Source: an uncultured Collinsella sp.
GTDB taxonomy: Bacteria > Actinomycetota > Coriobacteriia > Coriobacteriales > Coriobacteriaceae
Direction: 5' to 3'
Length of the DNA: 64,000 bases
Assembly: GCA_902491565.1 (NCBI GenBank)
Contig: CABUIE010000001.1
Span: 124,001 to 188,000, forward strand
Shown: positions 45,136 through 53,807 of the stretch, piece by piece
How positions within the stretch are numbered: position 1 is the first letter of the stretch
Layout: the number at the start of each line of letters is the position of its first letter
Made by a program: the position numbers and the translations under genes
Notes under the pieces: model-generated
What the model was told of the DNA's origin: nothing
The model's database searches: none
Seen by the model: only the letters and a program-made list of their open reading frames with translations

Positions 45136-46302
45136 TTGAGTGAGATTCAGAACTCGTCCATTTTCTCTCTTGACGATGTCAACGAGGAGGAGATGAACAA
45201 CCTCATCGACGGTACGATTACCGACTTTGATGAGGGCGATCTCGTTAACGGCACTGTCGTTAAGATCGAGCATGACGAGGTGCTCGTTGACATCGGATTC
45301 AAGTCCGAGGGCGTTATCCCGGTCCGCGAGCTGTCCATCCGCAAGGACGCTAACCCTGCAGACATCGTTGCACTCGGTGATCCCATCGAGGCTCTGGTTC
45401 TCCAGAAGGAGGACAAGGACGGTCGTCTGGTCCTGTCCAAGAAGCGTGCCGAGTACGAGCGTGCTTGGAACCGCATCGAGGAGAAGTTCAACTCCGGCGA
45501 GAACGTCGAGGGCGAGGTTATCGAGGTTGTCAAGGGCGGCCTGATTCTCGACATCGGCCTGCGTGGCTTCCTGCCCGCCTCCCTCGTCGACCTCCGTCGT
45601 GTCAAGGACCTCACCTCTTACATGGGCACCCGCATCGAGGCCCGCGTCATCGAGATGGACCGCAACCGCAACAACGTCGTCCTCTCCCGTCGCGTCGTGC
45701 TCGAGGAGTCCCGTAAGGCCGAGCGCTCCGAGATCCTGTCCAAGCTCAAGTCTGGCATGCGTCTCCAGGGCACCGTTTCCTCCATCGTCGACTTCGGCGC
45801 CTTCGTCGACCTCGGCGGTATCGACGGCCTCATCCACATCTCCGAGCTCTCCTGGAACCACGTCAACCATCCTTCCGAGGTTGTCAAGGTCGGCCAGGAG
45901 GTCGAGGTCGAGGTTCTCGACGTCGATCTCAACCGCGAGCGCATCTCCCTGGGTCTCAAGCAGACCACCGAGGATCCGTGGCGCGCACTGGTCAAGAAGT
46001 ACCCCGTCGGCGCTATCGTCGAGGGCACTGTGACCAAGCTTGTCCCGTTCGGCGCTTTCGTCGACCTGGGCGAGGGCATCGAGGGCCTGGTGCACATCTC
46101 CGAGATGGCCAACAAGCACGTCGATCAGCCTTCTCAGGTCACCCACGTGGGCGACAAGGTTCAGGTCAAGGTCATGGAGATCGACCTCGACCGTCGTCGT
46201 ATCTCCCTGTCCATGAAGTCTGCTGCTGAGACTCTGGGCGTCGAGATCGAGGTCACCCCGCTGCCTTCCGAGAAGAAGGACGAGGAGACCGACGCCGAGT
46301 AA
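45136..46302 (+). CDS. rpsA: 30S ribosomal protein S1
   Basis: RNA-binding ribosomal protein needed to recruit mRNA. Four S1 domains are visible near residues 36-104, 120-188, 205-273 and 290-359, each with the GxV-x-FGAFVDLG or equivalent pattern (SSIVDFGAFVDLGGIDGLIH, TKLVPFGAFVDLGEGIEGLV). At 388 residues it is the shorter actinobacterial/firmicute form. The start is TTG at 45136 behind GAAAGGGG (45121-45128), an uncommon start that may limit its own synthesis. Confidence 0.96.
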   Translation: MSEIQNSSIFSLDDVNEEEMNNLIDGTITDFDEGDLVNGTVVKIEHDEVLVDIGFKSEGVIPVRELSIRKDANPADIVALGDPIEALVLQKEDKDGRLVLSKKRAEYERAWNRIEEKFNSGENVEGEVIEVVKGGLILDIGLRGFLPASLVDLRRVKDLTSYMGTRIEARVIEMDRNRNNVVLSRRVVLEESRKAERSEILSKLKSGMRLQGTVSSIVDFGAFVDLGGIDGLIHISELSWNHVNHPSEVVKVGQEVEVEVLDVDLNRERISLGLKQTTEDPWRALVKKYPVGAIVEGTVTKLVPFGAFVDLGEGIEGLVHISEMANKHVDQPSQVTHVGDKVQVKVMEIDLDRRRISLSMKSAAETLGVEIEVTPLPSEKKDEETDAE

Positions 46303-46327
46303 ATCGGTTTGACGATCACTTGTTTTA

Positions 46328-46360
46328 GGGGATCCGTCCGCAATGGACGGGTCCCTTTTT
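46328..46360 (+). terminator. Terminator after rpsA
   Basis: An eleven-pair stem (46329-46339 with 46345-46355) around GCAAT, followed by TTTTT. Confidence 0.9.
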
Positions 46361-46607
46361 GCATTTCCTGCCGAGATGCGCGATGCTGCCCGTGTGCAAT
46401 GCCGCCTAGGCTGTTCACGGGCTATTGGGTTGTTGGTGCATGAAAAATGCCGACATCCCGCCTCGGGGAGGAGGCGGGAACGCACCGAGTAGACGGAGGG
46501 GTGCGGAGCGCGGTCGCGTCTCGACTGACGACGTTGCCCATCGACGATACTATTGTACTGCATGGCGTGGTTCTTGGTTTATCGTGTCGAACGCTTGTGT
46601 TGTGCCA
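46361..46607. other. Spacer between rpsA and rnpB
   Basis: No gene is supported. The only structure noted is a hairpin CCCGCCTC (46457-46464) / GAGGCGGG (46471-46478) without a T-tract. Confidence 0.4.
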
Positions 46608-46634
46608 TTGCCTGTGACAACGGTGTGCTACACT
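46608..46634 (+). promoter_or_regulatory. Probable rnpB promoter
   Basis: TACACT (46629-46634) preceded directly by TGC, an extended -10, with TTGCCT at 46608-46613 as a 15-base-spaced -35. It ends about ten bases before the RNA 5' arm. Confidence 0.5.
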
Positions 46635-46643
46635 CTTGCACTG

Positions 46644-47003
46644 CTGAGTGGGCCAGACGGTCGCGCGATGTGCTGCTTGCGGCACGCGTGAGGAAAGTCC
46701 GGGCTCCAGAGGGCGGGATGCCGGCTAACGGCCGGGCGGAGTGATCCGACGGAAAGCGCCGCAGAAAAGAAGACTCCCACCTGCGCCGCAAGGCGTAAAG
46801 GGAAAAGCTGAAACGGTGGTGTAAGAGACCACCAGCGTCGTGGCAACACGGCGGCTTGGCAAGCCCCATCCGGAGCAAGCGCGAATAGGAACGCTATGGG
46901 CCGGCCCGGTCCGCGTTCGGGTAGCGTGCGTGGAGCTGCACGGTAACGTGCAGACAAGATAAATGACCGTCCACGACAGAACCCGGCTTACAAGCCCACT
47001 CAG
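46644..47003 (+). ncRNA. rnpB: RNase P catalytic RNA (type A)
   Basis: Ribozyme that matures tRNA 5' ends. Universal segments are visible: GAGGAAAGTCCGGGCTCC near the 5' end and ACAGAACCCGGCTTACA near the 3' end, with AAGGGAAAAGCTGAAA and a GCAAGC-rich middle. The terminal P1 helix pairs CTGAGTGGGC (46644-46653) with GCCCACTCAG (46994-47003), giving about 360 nt. Confidence 0.96.
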
Positions 47004-47021
47004 CTTTCTTGTCGACGCTGC

Positions 47022-47119
47022 GACGGCGTCAGCTGGCCGATTTGGCGCTCATTCGTCGGTCGCCGCCATAAGGCGTGCTCCCTCCTCTTTCGGGCCAAAT
47101 CGACTCAGCTGACGCCGTC
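47022..47119. repeat. Long inverted repeat 3' of rnpB
   Basis: GACGGCGTCAGCT (47022-47034) pairs with 47107-47119, and after a small internal loop CGATTTGG (47038-47045) pairs with CCAAATCG (47095-47102). The tail TCGCTTTCTTT may give termination. It begins 18 bases after the RNase P RNA. Confidence 0.7.
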
Positions 47120-47360
47120 TCGCTTTCTTTGCCTGGTCATAAACGCCCTCTTTTTTGTTGTAATCTCGTCTTTCAAGGCACCTTGCTCGCGCTGACGGGT
47201 TCTTGCTTTCGTTGGCGGAATCATCGGCGGTTCCGTTTTTGGCATCTCGCTGTTTTTGCCTGGTCATTGGCGTTGCCGTTCTATTTACCGGGATTATCGG
47301 TACGGCCTTTGCCGTATTATTGAGGCTGTTTGTTGCTTTGCTTGTTGTTGAGGGGCTTTG
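47120..47360. other. T-rich spacer before yigZ
   Basis: No gene is supported. A hydrophobic frame (LVIGVAVLFTGIIGTAFAVL) begins here, but it runs on inside yigZ in another frame and lacks a ribosome binding site; it may be a remnant of a membrane protein. Confidence 0.3.
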
Positions 47361-47996
47361 TTGGACAGCTATTTTACTCTGCAATCGAATATTGAGGCTT
47401 CGGGCGAGTTTGTGGACCGCAAGAGCCGGTTTATTGCCCAGCTGGTCCATATTGAGTCCGAGGATGAGGCGAATGCCTTTATCGAGATGGTTCGCAAACG
47501 TCATTACGACGCTCGGCATAATGTGCCCGCGTGGATTTTGGTCGATGGACGCGAGCGCCAGAGCGATGACGGTGAGCCGAGCCGCACGAGCGGTATGCCG
47601 ACGCTCGAGGTGCTGCGCGGCGCGGGGCTCAAAAATGTTTGCTGCGTGGTGACGCGCTATTTTGGCGGCACGCTGTTGGGTCCTGGTGGCTTGGTGCGCG
47701 CCTATACCGCGGCGACGCAGGCGGCGGTGGCCTCGGCTCAGGAGTCCGGGCAGATCGTCGAGATGACGAGTGTCGTGCCGGTTGTCGTGCATGTGGCCTA
47801 TCCGCAGTATGAGCAGGTGCTTCGCTTGGCCCAGGATTCGGGTGCCAAGGTTTCGGATACCGATTACGCGGATACCGTGACACTTCACTTGGTGTTTAAG
47901 GCAGGGGAGCAGGAGTCGTTTTGCGCCAAGATGCGCGAGCTTATGGCGGGGCGCGAGGAGATTGAGGTCGGCGCTCCCGAATTTGCCGAGTTCTAA
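47361..47996 (+). CDS. YigZ/IMPACT family protein
   Basis: UPF0029/IMPACT-family protein, distantly related to elongation-factor-G domain IV; the cellular role is poorly defined (translation-linked regulation). Family core motifs: KSRFIAQLVHIESEDEA, ARHNVPAWIL, DDGEPSRTSGMP and VVTRYFGGTLLGPGGLVRAY. The start is a TTG: GAGGGG at 47350-47355 lies five bases before TTG 47361 and two before TTG 47358, so 47361 is favoured. 211 residues. Confidence 0.88.
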   Translation: MDSYFTLQSNIEASGEFVDRKSRFIAQLVHIESEDEANAFIEMVRKRHYDARHNVPAWILVDGRERQSDDGEPSRTSGMPTLEVLRGAGLKNVCCVVTRYFGGTLLGPGGLVRAYTAATQAAVASAQESGQIVEMTSVVPVVVHVAYPQYEQVLRLAQDSGAKVSDTDYADTVTLHLVFKAGEQESFCAKMRELMAGREEIEVGAPEFAEF

Positions 47997-47999
47997 CGG

Positions 48000-48055
48000 C
48001 GACGGCCGGCGTGCTTTTGGATGGATCCCAAGCGCGCCGGCCGTCGTTTTCTGTT
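48000..48055 (+). terminator. Terminator after yigZ
   Basis: CGACGGCCGGCG (48000-48011) pairs perfectly with CGCCGGCCGTCG (48035-48046), then TTTTCTGTT. It may also serve the convergent minus-strand gene. Confidence 0.85.
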
Positions 48056-48063
48056 GCTGCCGT

Positions 48064-48510
48064 TTACTCGGCAAGCTGCTTTAGCATATCGCAGGCGATC
48101 TCGACGGCATCGTCGATGCAGCCGGGGCAGCTGCGGAGCGGACCCTTATCCGATCCAATGCCCTTGAGCGTGCCGCAGACGGTCGTCGTGTTCTTCTCGC
48201 CAAAACGCTTGGCGATTTCGCGCGACAGTTTGTAGGTCTGACCCTTGGTCTTGGGGTTTTCCATGCCGTCGCTCATCACGAAGCCCATGATGGCCACGGC
48301 GCCCGAGATGGCGCCGCAGGTTTCGGTCATGCCGCCCATGCCGGCGCCAAAGCCCTCGGTGAGGGTAAAGGCGACCTGGGGGTCGAGCCCGACGGCGGGC
48401 GCGAGCGTGCAGGCGACGGCCTGGGCGCAGTTAAAGCCACGGGCGTGGTATTCGGCAGCCTGAGCCTGACAGGCGGTGATGTCGAGCTGGGCCGTATCGA
48501 TTTGCTTCAT
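48064..48510 (-). CDS. C_GCAxxG_C_C family redox-type protein
   Basis: Small cysteine-rich protein of the C_GCAxxG_C_C (DUF3795-neighbouring) family, thought to bind a metal or iron-sulfur centre in anaerobes; the reaction is unknown. Cysteines fall in FNCAQAVACTLAP, GGMTETCGAISGAVAIMG, TVCGTLKG and SCPGCIDDAVEIAC. I place the start at ATG 48510 (MKQIDTAQ), which has AAGGAG six bases upstream, giving 148 residues. A longer frame to 48618 adds no conserved sequence. Confidence 0.85.
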   Translation of the reverse strand: MKQIDTAQLDITACQAQAAEYHARGFNCAQAVACTLAPAVGLDPQVAFTLTEGFGAGMGGMTETCGAISGAVAIMGFVMSDGMENPKTKGQTYKLSREIAKRFGEKNTTTVCGTLKGIGSDKGPLRSCPGCIDDAVEIACDMLKQLAE

Positions 48511-48740
48511 CGTTGTCTCCTTGGTCACGGTGTACCCGCCTATGGTACCCGTGACGGTGCGTGTAATCATCGAGAGCTTCATGTATGCCTCATTTTTATC
48601 TATCGAGCAAATGCCCAAGGCTTGAGATAAATACCCCTGATCAATTTGTCCAATAACCTACCTTGGGGATGGGTTGAGAGGGGTGCAGGGTAGCGGTATC
48701 GTGAACCAAATGAAACGTAACCCAGGCAAGGGAGCTAGAT

Positions 48741-50024
48741 ATGAGCGAGCAGACCATCGGTACGACATGTGTTCAGGGCGGCTATCACCCGGGAGATGCG
48801 GAGCCGCGCCAGGTGCCCATCTACCAGTCCACCACGTGGAAGTACGACACGTCCGAGCACATGGGCAAGCTGTTTGACCTGGAGGAGTCGGGCTATTTCT
48901 ACAGCCGTCTGCAGAATCCCACGTGCGATTTGGTTGCCGCCAAGATCTGCGAGATGGAGGGCGGCACTGCCGCGATGCTCACGAGCTCGGGCATGGCTGC
49001 GAACTTCCTCGCGATCTTTAACGTTGCCGGTGCCGGCGATCACGTGGTCGCAAGCTCTGCCATCTACGGCGGTACGTACAACTTGCTCGCCCACACCATG
49101 GGCCGTATGGGGCTGACCTGCACCTTCGTTGCCCCCGACTGCACCGATGAGGAGCTCGAGGCAGCCTTCCAGCCCAACACCAAGCTCGTCTTTGGCGAGA
49201 CGATCGCAAACCCCGCCCTTGCCGTACTCGATATCGAGCGCTTTGCCAAGGCCGCGCACGACCACGGCGTACCGCTGATGGTCGACAACACCTTCCCGAC
49301 GCCCGTGATGTGCCGTCCCTTTGAGTGGGGCGCCGACATCGTTACGCACTCCACCACTAAGTACATGGATGGACATGCGGCCTACCTGGGCGGCGTGATC
49401 GTCGACCACGGCCAGTTTGACTGGATGGCCCATGCGGACAAGTTCCCGGGTCTCACCACGCCTGACGAGAGCTACCACGGCGTGACCTATGCCGAGAAGT
49501 TCGGTCGTGAGGGCGCCTTCATTACCAAGGCAACCGCTCAGCTCATGCGCGACCTCGGCCCCATGCAGAACCCGCAGGCGGCCTTCTTCCTGAACAGTTC
49601 CCTCGAGAGCCTGCATGTGCGCATGCCGCGTCATTGTGAGAACGGCCTGGCCGTTGCCAAGTTCCTGCAGAGCCATCCCAAGGTACGCTTCGTGAGCTAT
49701 CCGGGCCTGGAGGGCGATAAGTACTATGACATCGCTCAGAAGTACATGCCCAACGGTACCTGCGGCGTTGTGAGCTTTGGCTTTAACGGTGGTCGTGCGG
49801 CGGCCGAGACCTTTATGAAGAGCCTCAAGCTCGCCCAGATCGCCACGCACGTGGCCGACGCCCGCACGTGCTGCCTGCATCCTGCTAACGCCACGCATCG
49901 CCAGATGAACGATGAAGAGCTCATCGCCTGTGGCATCTCCGCCGACATGGTGCGCCTGTCGTGCGGTCTCGAGGACACGGCCGATCTGATTGCCGACCTT
50001 GAGCAGGCACTCGAGCAGTGCTAG
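48741..50024 (+). CDS. metY: O-acetylhomoserine sulfhydrylase (MetY-type PLP enzyme)
   Basis: PLP-dependent gamma-synthase/lyase that uses sulfide or a thiol to make homocysteine from an activated homoserine. The N-terminal QVPIYQSTTWKYD and YFYSRLQNPT are MetY signatures. The cofactor lysine is Lys207 in HSTTKYMDGHAAYLGG. The 427 residues agree with MetY rather than the shorter MetB/MegL, though methionine gamma-lyase activity cannot be excluded. CAAGGGAG precedes the ATG. The nearby cysteine desulfidase (44 kb) could supply sulfide. Confidence 0.9.
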   Translation: MSEQTIGTTCVQGGYHPGDAEPRQVPIYQSTTWKYDTSEHMGKLFDLEESGYFYSRLQNPTCDLVAAKICEMEGGTAAMLTSSGMAANFLAIFNVAGAGDHVVASSAIYGGTYNLLAHTMGRMGLTCTFVAPDCTDEELEAAFQPNTKLVFGETIANPALAVLDIERFAKAAHDHGVPLMVDNTFPTPVMCRPFEWGADIVTHSTTKYMDGHAAYLGGVIVDHGQFDWMAHADKFPGLTTPDESYHGVTYAEKFGREGAFITKATAQLMRDLGPMQNPQAAFFLNSSLESLHVRMPRHCENGLAVAKFLQSHPKVRFVSYPGLEGDKYYDIAQKYMPNGTCGVVSFGFNGGRAAAETFMKSLKLAQIATHVADARTCCLHPANATHRQMNDEELIACGISADMVRLSCGLEDTADLIADLEQALEQC

Positions 50025-50092
50025 GCTAGCTTCCTACAAGGTGCCGATGCTGGCAGAAAGCTTCGGCGACCTTTCGTTCCGATTCCGTAGGC

Positions 50093-50138
50093 GGGACCCC
50101 GATCGCGACTGTTCGCAGGCGATCGGGGCCCCGTTTTT
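50093..50138 (+). terminator. Terminator after metY
   Basis: CCCCGATCGC (50097-50106) pairs with GCGATCGGGG (50119-50128), extended by GGG/CCC beyond a bulged A, and followed by TTTTT. Confidence 0.88.
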
Positions 50139-50164
50139 GCGTTAGGCTACTCGAAAGGATGGAT

Positions 50165-51469
50165 ATGGACAAAACTGCAGAGCAGCTGCGCCGCGAGCAT
50201 ATTGCCCTAGAGGGCGACACCCATGGCAAGAATAAATGGGCGATTCTGTTTACCGTGCTCATCATGACGTTTATGGTGTGTCTGGATTCGACCGTCGTGA
50301 CCGTGGCGCTGCCCGTGATGCAAAAGGAGCTGGGCGTGGGTCTCGATCGCATTCAGCTGGTGAGTTCGGTGTATCTGCTTGCGACATGCGTGGCTATGTT
50401 GCCGTTTGGACGTCTGGGTGACGTGCGCGGCAAGGTGAATGTGTTCCAGCTGGGCGTCATCGTCTTTACGGTCGGCTCGCTGCTGTGCGGCCTTTCGGCC
50501 TCGCTCGAAGTTCTTATTTTGGCACGCATTGTTCAGGGCGTCGGTTGCGCGGCGGCCATGGCTAACAACATGGGTATCATCACCGAATCGTTTCCGGCGC
50601 GCGAGCGCGGTCGTGCCATGGGTATTCTCGCGACCTTCGTGGCCCTCGGCATGATGTGTGGTCCCGTGCTCGGCGGTATGCTGGTGGCAAGCTTTCCCTG
50701 GGAGAGCATCTTCCTCATCAACCTGCCCATTGGCGTCATCTCGTTTATCGTAGGGCTCTACACGCTGCCGCATGTTAAGCCGGAGGCCGGCGAGCGCACC
50801 ATGTCGCTGGCGGAGGCCGCGCGTCGCTGCTTTGCAAATTCGGCCTTTACCATCAACCTTGCCTGCATGCTCATCGTGTTTGTTGGTATTGGCGCATCCG
50901 AGTTTATCCTGCCGTTCTATTTTCAGGACGCGCATGAGTTTGGTTCCGACATCTCTGGACTGCTCTTTTTGGCACTACCGATGGTGAATGCCTTTATCGG
51001 TCCGTTATCGGGTACGGTTTCGGACCGTGTTGGCTGCGAGGGCCCCACGGCGGTTGGCCTGGGCGTGTACGTGTGCGGTCTTTTTGCGGTGAGCACACTC
51101 GACGAGCACTCTTCCATCCCCGTGATCGTGTGCTGCGTCGCATTTATGTCGTGCGGTACGTCGATTTTCCAGAGCCCCAACAACTCGCTGTATATGGGTT
51201 CGGCCCCGCGCGAGGCGCTCGGTTTTGCGGGCAGCTTGGGCAGCTTGGCGCGCTACGCCGGCATGGCACTCGGCATTACGGTGGCGTCGAATATCCTGTA
51301 TGGGCAGATGAGCGTGGCGATGGGCGAGGCCGTGACCAGTTTTGTTGCAGGACGTCCGGATGTGTTCCTGTTCGGCTTTCGCTCGGTGTTCTATGTGTTG
51401 ATGGCCGTGGCAGCCGTGGGCTTTGCGCTTGCCATGGTGCGTTTGGTGAGGATGCGCTCCTGCCATTAG
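50165..51469 (+). CDS. MFS multidrug-type exporter (DHA2-like)
   Basis: Major facilitator transporter with about 12-14 helices in 434 residues. The motif MVCLDSTVVTVALP in the first helix and LPFGRLGDVRGK (motif A) are typical of DHA2 drug:proton antiporters, and VLGGMLVASFPWESIFLINLPIG is the motif C region. AAAGG lies six bases before ATG 50165, which is preferred over ATG 50159. The substrate is unknown. It stands alone between metY and xpt. Confidence 0.88.
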   Translation: MDKTAEQLRREHIALEGDTHGKNKWAILFTVLIMTFMVCLDSTVVTVALPVMQKELGVGLDRIQLVSSVYLLATCVAMLPFGRLGDVRGKVNVFQLGVIVFTVGSLLCGLSASLEVLILARIVQGVGCAAAMANNMGIITESFPARERGRAMGILATFVALGMMCGPVLGGMLVASFPWESIFLINLPIGVISFIVGLYTLPHVKPEAGERTMSLAEAARRCFANSAFTINLACMLIVFVGIGASEFILPFYFQDAHEFGSDISGLLFLALPMVNAFIGPLSGTVSDRVGCEGPTAVGLGVYVCGLFAVSTLDEHSSIPVIVCCVAFMSCGTSIFQSPNNSLYMGSAPREALGFAGSLGSLARYAGMALGITVASNILYGQMSVAMGEAVTSFVAGRPDVFLFGFRSVFYVLMAVAAVGFALAMVRLVRMRSCH

Positions 51470-51628
51470 CTTGTGGGGGCAGGCTTGCCACGGATCGGGC
51501 CTATCTACTGGTCTTGCAGCTTTATGGTGCGATGCGGCTTGTGGGGCGGGCGGGGGTCGGTCCGTGGTAGACTATCGAACAACGTTTATTAATCGCGCGG
51601 CATCGTTGCCGCGAGAAGGGGTTGCGCC

Positions 51629-52207
51629 ATGCAGGAGCTTGAGGATCGTATTCGCCATGACGGCATCGTAAAGGCCGGTAACGTCCTTAAGGTTGATGCC
51701 TTCCTCAACCACCAGTGCGACGTTGAGCTGTTCGACCACATGGGTGCCGAGTGGGCCCGTCTGTTCGAGGGCGTCGAGATCAACAAGATCCTGACGATCG
51801 AGGCTTCGGGCATTGGCATGGCCTGCATCGCGGCTCAGCATTTTGGTGGCGTGCCGGTGGTCTTTGCCAAGAAGGCACAGTCCATCAACCTCGACGGCGA
51901 GCAGTATGCCACGACCATCTACTCCTTTACCAAGCAGAAGGAGTACCCGGTCATCGTGGGCAAGCGCTTCCTGTCCGAGGGCGATAAGGTCCTGATTATC
52001 GACGACTTCCTGGCCAACGGCTGCGCGCTTGAGGGTCTTATTAAGATCTGCGAGGCTGCGGGCGCCGAGGTTGCCGGCATTGGCATCGCCGTCGAGAAGG
52101 GCTTCCAGGGCGGCGGCGACAAGCTCCGCAAACGCGGCTTCCGCGTTGAGAGCCTGGCCCGTATCGCCGATATGGACTGCGAGAACGGCGAGATCACCTT
52201 CGCCTAA
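51629..52207 (+). CDS. xpt: Xanthine phosphoribosyltransferase
   Basis: Purine salvage enzyme that makes XMP from xanthine and PRPP. The PRPP motif VLIIDDFLANGCALEGLI and the N-terminal VLKVDAFLNHQCDVELFDHMG identify Xpt in 192 residues. AGAAGGGG precedes ATG 51629. I looked for a purine riboswitch in the 159-bp upstream region and found none; only a CGCGGC/GCCGCG hairpin is seen at the ribosome binding site. Confidence 0.95.
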   Translation: MQELEDRIRHDGIVKAGNVLKVDAFLNHQCDVELFDHMGAEWARLFEGVEINKILTIEASGIGMACIAAQHFGGVPVVFAKKAQSINLDGEQYATTIYSFTKQKEYPVIVGKRFLSEGDKVLIIDDFLANGCALEGLIKICEAAGAEVAGIGIAVEKGFQGGGDKLRKRGFRVESLARIADMDCENGEITFA

Positions 52208-52235
52208 GCGCGCAACACAAGCGATTGGTATGCGA

Positions 52236-52270
52236 TGTGACAAAGGGACTGTCCCTTTGTCACATTTTTT
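52236..52270 (+). terminator. Perfect terminator after xpt
   Basis: TGTGACAAAGGGAC (52236-52249) is followed, after a single T, by its exact complement (52251-52264) and then TTTTTT. Confidence 0.92.
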
Positions 52271-52290
52271 GTATGAGGGGAGGTGCTGAT

Positions 52291-52671
52291 ATGGACGAGA
52301 ACAAGATGGGCTGGCGCGAGTATGCGCGCTTTGCCGAGATGTCGGTCGAGGAGCTGGCGCGCGATTGCGAGGTACAGGTGTTTCGCGCGACGGGTCCGGG
52401 TGGGCAGGGCGTGAACACGACGGACTCGGCGGTGCGCATGAAACATATCCCTTCGGGGATTACCGTGACGGCGCGCGAGAGCCGCAGCCAGTTTCAGAAT
52501 CGTAGCTGCTGTTTGCGTAAGCTGAGGGCAGAGCTTGAGCGTCGTGGCCGTCCGCCGCGCCGTCGCGTCAAGACCAAGGTGCCACAGCGATCGCGCCAGC
52601 GCAGGCTCAACGACAAGCACTTCAACGCGATTAAAAAGGCCAACCGTCGTAAGCCAGGCAGCGACGAATAG
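52291..52671 (+). CDS. GGQ-domain release-factor-like protein (ribosome rescue)
   Basis: Short RF-1-domain protein of 126 residues with the peptidyl-hydrolase GGQ motif (residues 37-39) in ATGPGGQGVNTTDSAVRM. It lacks codon-recognition domains and ends in a basic tail (RPPRRRVKTKVPQ, NAIKKANRRKP), as in ArfB or the C12orf65/mtRF-R group, which free stalled ribosomes. GGGGAGGTG precedes ATG 52291; the longer frame to 52225 passes through the xpt terminator. A role in stop-codon-independent rescue is inferred. Confidence 0.85.
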   Translation: MDENKMGWREYARFAEMSVEELARDCEVQVFRATGPGGQGVNTTDSAVRMKHIPSGITVTARESRSQFQNRSCCLRKLRAELERRGRPPRRRVKTKVPQRSRQRRLNDKHFNAIKKANRRKPGSDE

Positions 52672-52679
52672 CCTCCTCA

Positions 52680-52750
52680 TAAGTTGCGGTGAAATAGGGA
52701 CTGTTTTGCGGCTTTAGCTGCATAAGCAGTCCCTATTTCACCGCAACTTA
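52680..52750. repeat. Inverted repeat (GCGGTGAAATA family, copy 2)
   Basis: A perfect 24-base inverted repeat: the arm at 52680-52703 (TAAGTTGCGGTGAAATAG...) pairs with 52727-52750, enclosing an inner stem GCGGCT/AGCTGC. It sits between two convergent genes and shares its arm with the element at 31832-31898. Confidence 0.85.
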
Positions 52751-52757
52751 GGTGGGG

Positions 52758-53720
52758 TTAGTGGGTTGGGTGCCAGACGTGGAGGGCGCCGGCCAGGACG
52801 TCGACCTCGATGCGCGAGGCGACGATGGGCTCGCCGTCGGCTTGGATGGGGTAGTCGGGCTCCTCGAACGTGAGCTCGGCATGACGGCAGCGACGCATGC
52901 GTACCGGCGGCAGCTTGGTGTGGTGGCCGTCCTTGGCCGAAAGAAACATGGGCAGGGCAATCGCACGGGGGACGGGGCCGCAGGCGTAGCAGACGTCGAG
53001 TATACCGTCACAGGGGTCGGCATCGGGACAGATGCGATAGCCCGAACCATAGGTGGGCCCCAACTGAATGGCCATGATAATCGCCCGCACGCGCTCGGCG
53101 GGCGCGCTGTCAAAGCTGACCGTCATGGGGTAGTTGCGATAGCGCAGGCCAAACTGCTCAAGTCCCGAAAGAGTGTAGAGCGGAGCGCCGGCGAGGCCCG
53201 TCTTTTTGCGCAGCTCGGTGGTGCCCAGGCCGATGGCGGCATCGATGCCGACCGAAAGCGTCTGGTCGTAGTACTCAACGGCAGCCTCGCCGCTGCCGCT
53301 CGCAGGGCTCCACGAGCGAATGCGCCCGATGTCCTGACGCTGCAGCTTGCAGGTGAGCAGCGCGCCAAAATCCTTGCCTGAGAAATCGTCAATGCCGAGT
53401 GTTTGGGCAAAATCATTGCCGGAGCCTACGGGCAGGACGGCAAGCGCCGGTCGAACCGCCTCTTCTTGCGCCATCAAGCCATTGACGACCTCGTGGATCA
53501 CGCCGTCGCCGCCGAGTGCGATAACCGTGCGGTAGCCCTGAGCCTGTGCGGCCAGTTCCTTGGCGTGCCCCGCGCGTTCGGTCAGCACCAAGTCAAACTG
53601 GGATGCGCGCGCGGTCATATCCAAAAAGCGCTGCAGGCGCTCGGCAACTTCGAGCGCAGCACCCGACTGGGCGGCTGGGTTGGCGATGATGAGCGTGCGA
53701 CCAAAATCAGTTGCGTGCAT
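52758..53720 (-). CDS. Diacylglycerol/lipid kinase family protein (DagK/YegS type)
   Basis: Cytoplasmic lipid kinase with the conserved nucleotide loop ALGGDGVIHEVVNGL and PVGSGNDFAQTLG, followed by the C-terminal beta domain (VSFDSAPAERVRAI, IQADGEP). The usual role is phosphorylating diacylglycerol or a related lipid to recycle it. ATG 53720 (MHATDFGRTLII) is preferred for its GGGAG upstream; 320 residues. It lies 87 bp downstream of the ClC gene on the same strand. Confidence 0.88.
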   Translation of the reverse strand: MHATDFGRTLIIANPAAQSGAALEVAERLQRFLDMTARASQFDLVLTERAGHAKELAAQAQGYRTVIALGGDGVIHEVVNGLMAQEEAVRPALAVLPVGSGNDFAQTLGIDDFSGKDFGALLTCKLQRQDIGRIRSWSPASGSGEAAVEYYDQTLSVGIDAAIGLGTTELRKKTGLAGAPLYTLSGLEQFGLRYRNYPMTVSFDSAPAERVRAIIMAIQLGPTYGSGYRICPDADPCDGILDVCYACGPVPRAIALPMFLSAKDGHHTKLPPVRMRRCRHAELTFEEPDYPIQADGEPIVASRIEVDVLAGALHVWHPTH

Positions 53721-53807
53721 GGGGCGACTCCCGGCGTATGACGTGACGGTGCGGTCGCGCTCAGGTCGAATTGCCCCTGATTGTGGCTGCACGGCGAATA
53801 CTAACGT

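Noticed and set aside
47203..47652. 149-residue frame with hydrophobic stretches before yigZ
   Set aside because: It continues through yigZ in the wrong frame and has no ribosome binding site; at best a remnant.
51470..51628. Purine riboswitch before xpt
   Set aside because: Looked for the conserved three-way-junction loop sequences and found none.
52225..52290. N-terminal extension of the GGQ protein
   Set aside because: It would be translated through the xpt terminator; ATG 52291 has a strong binding site.
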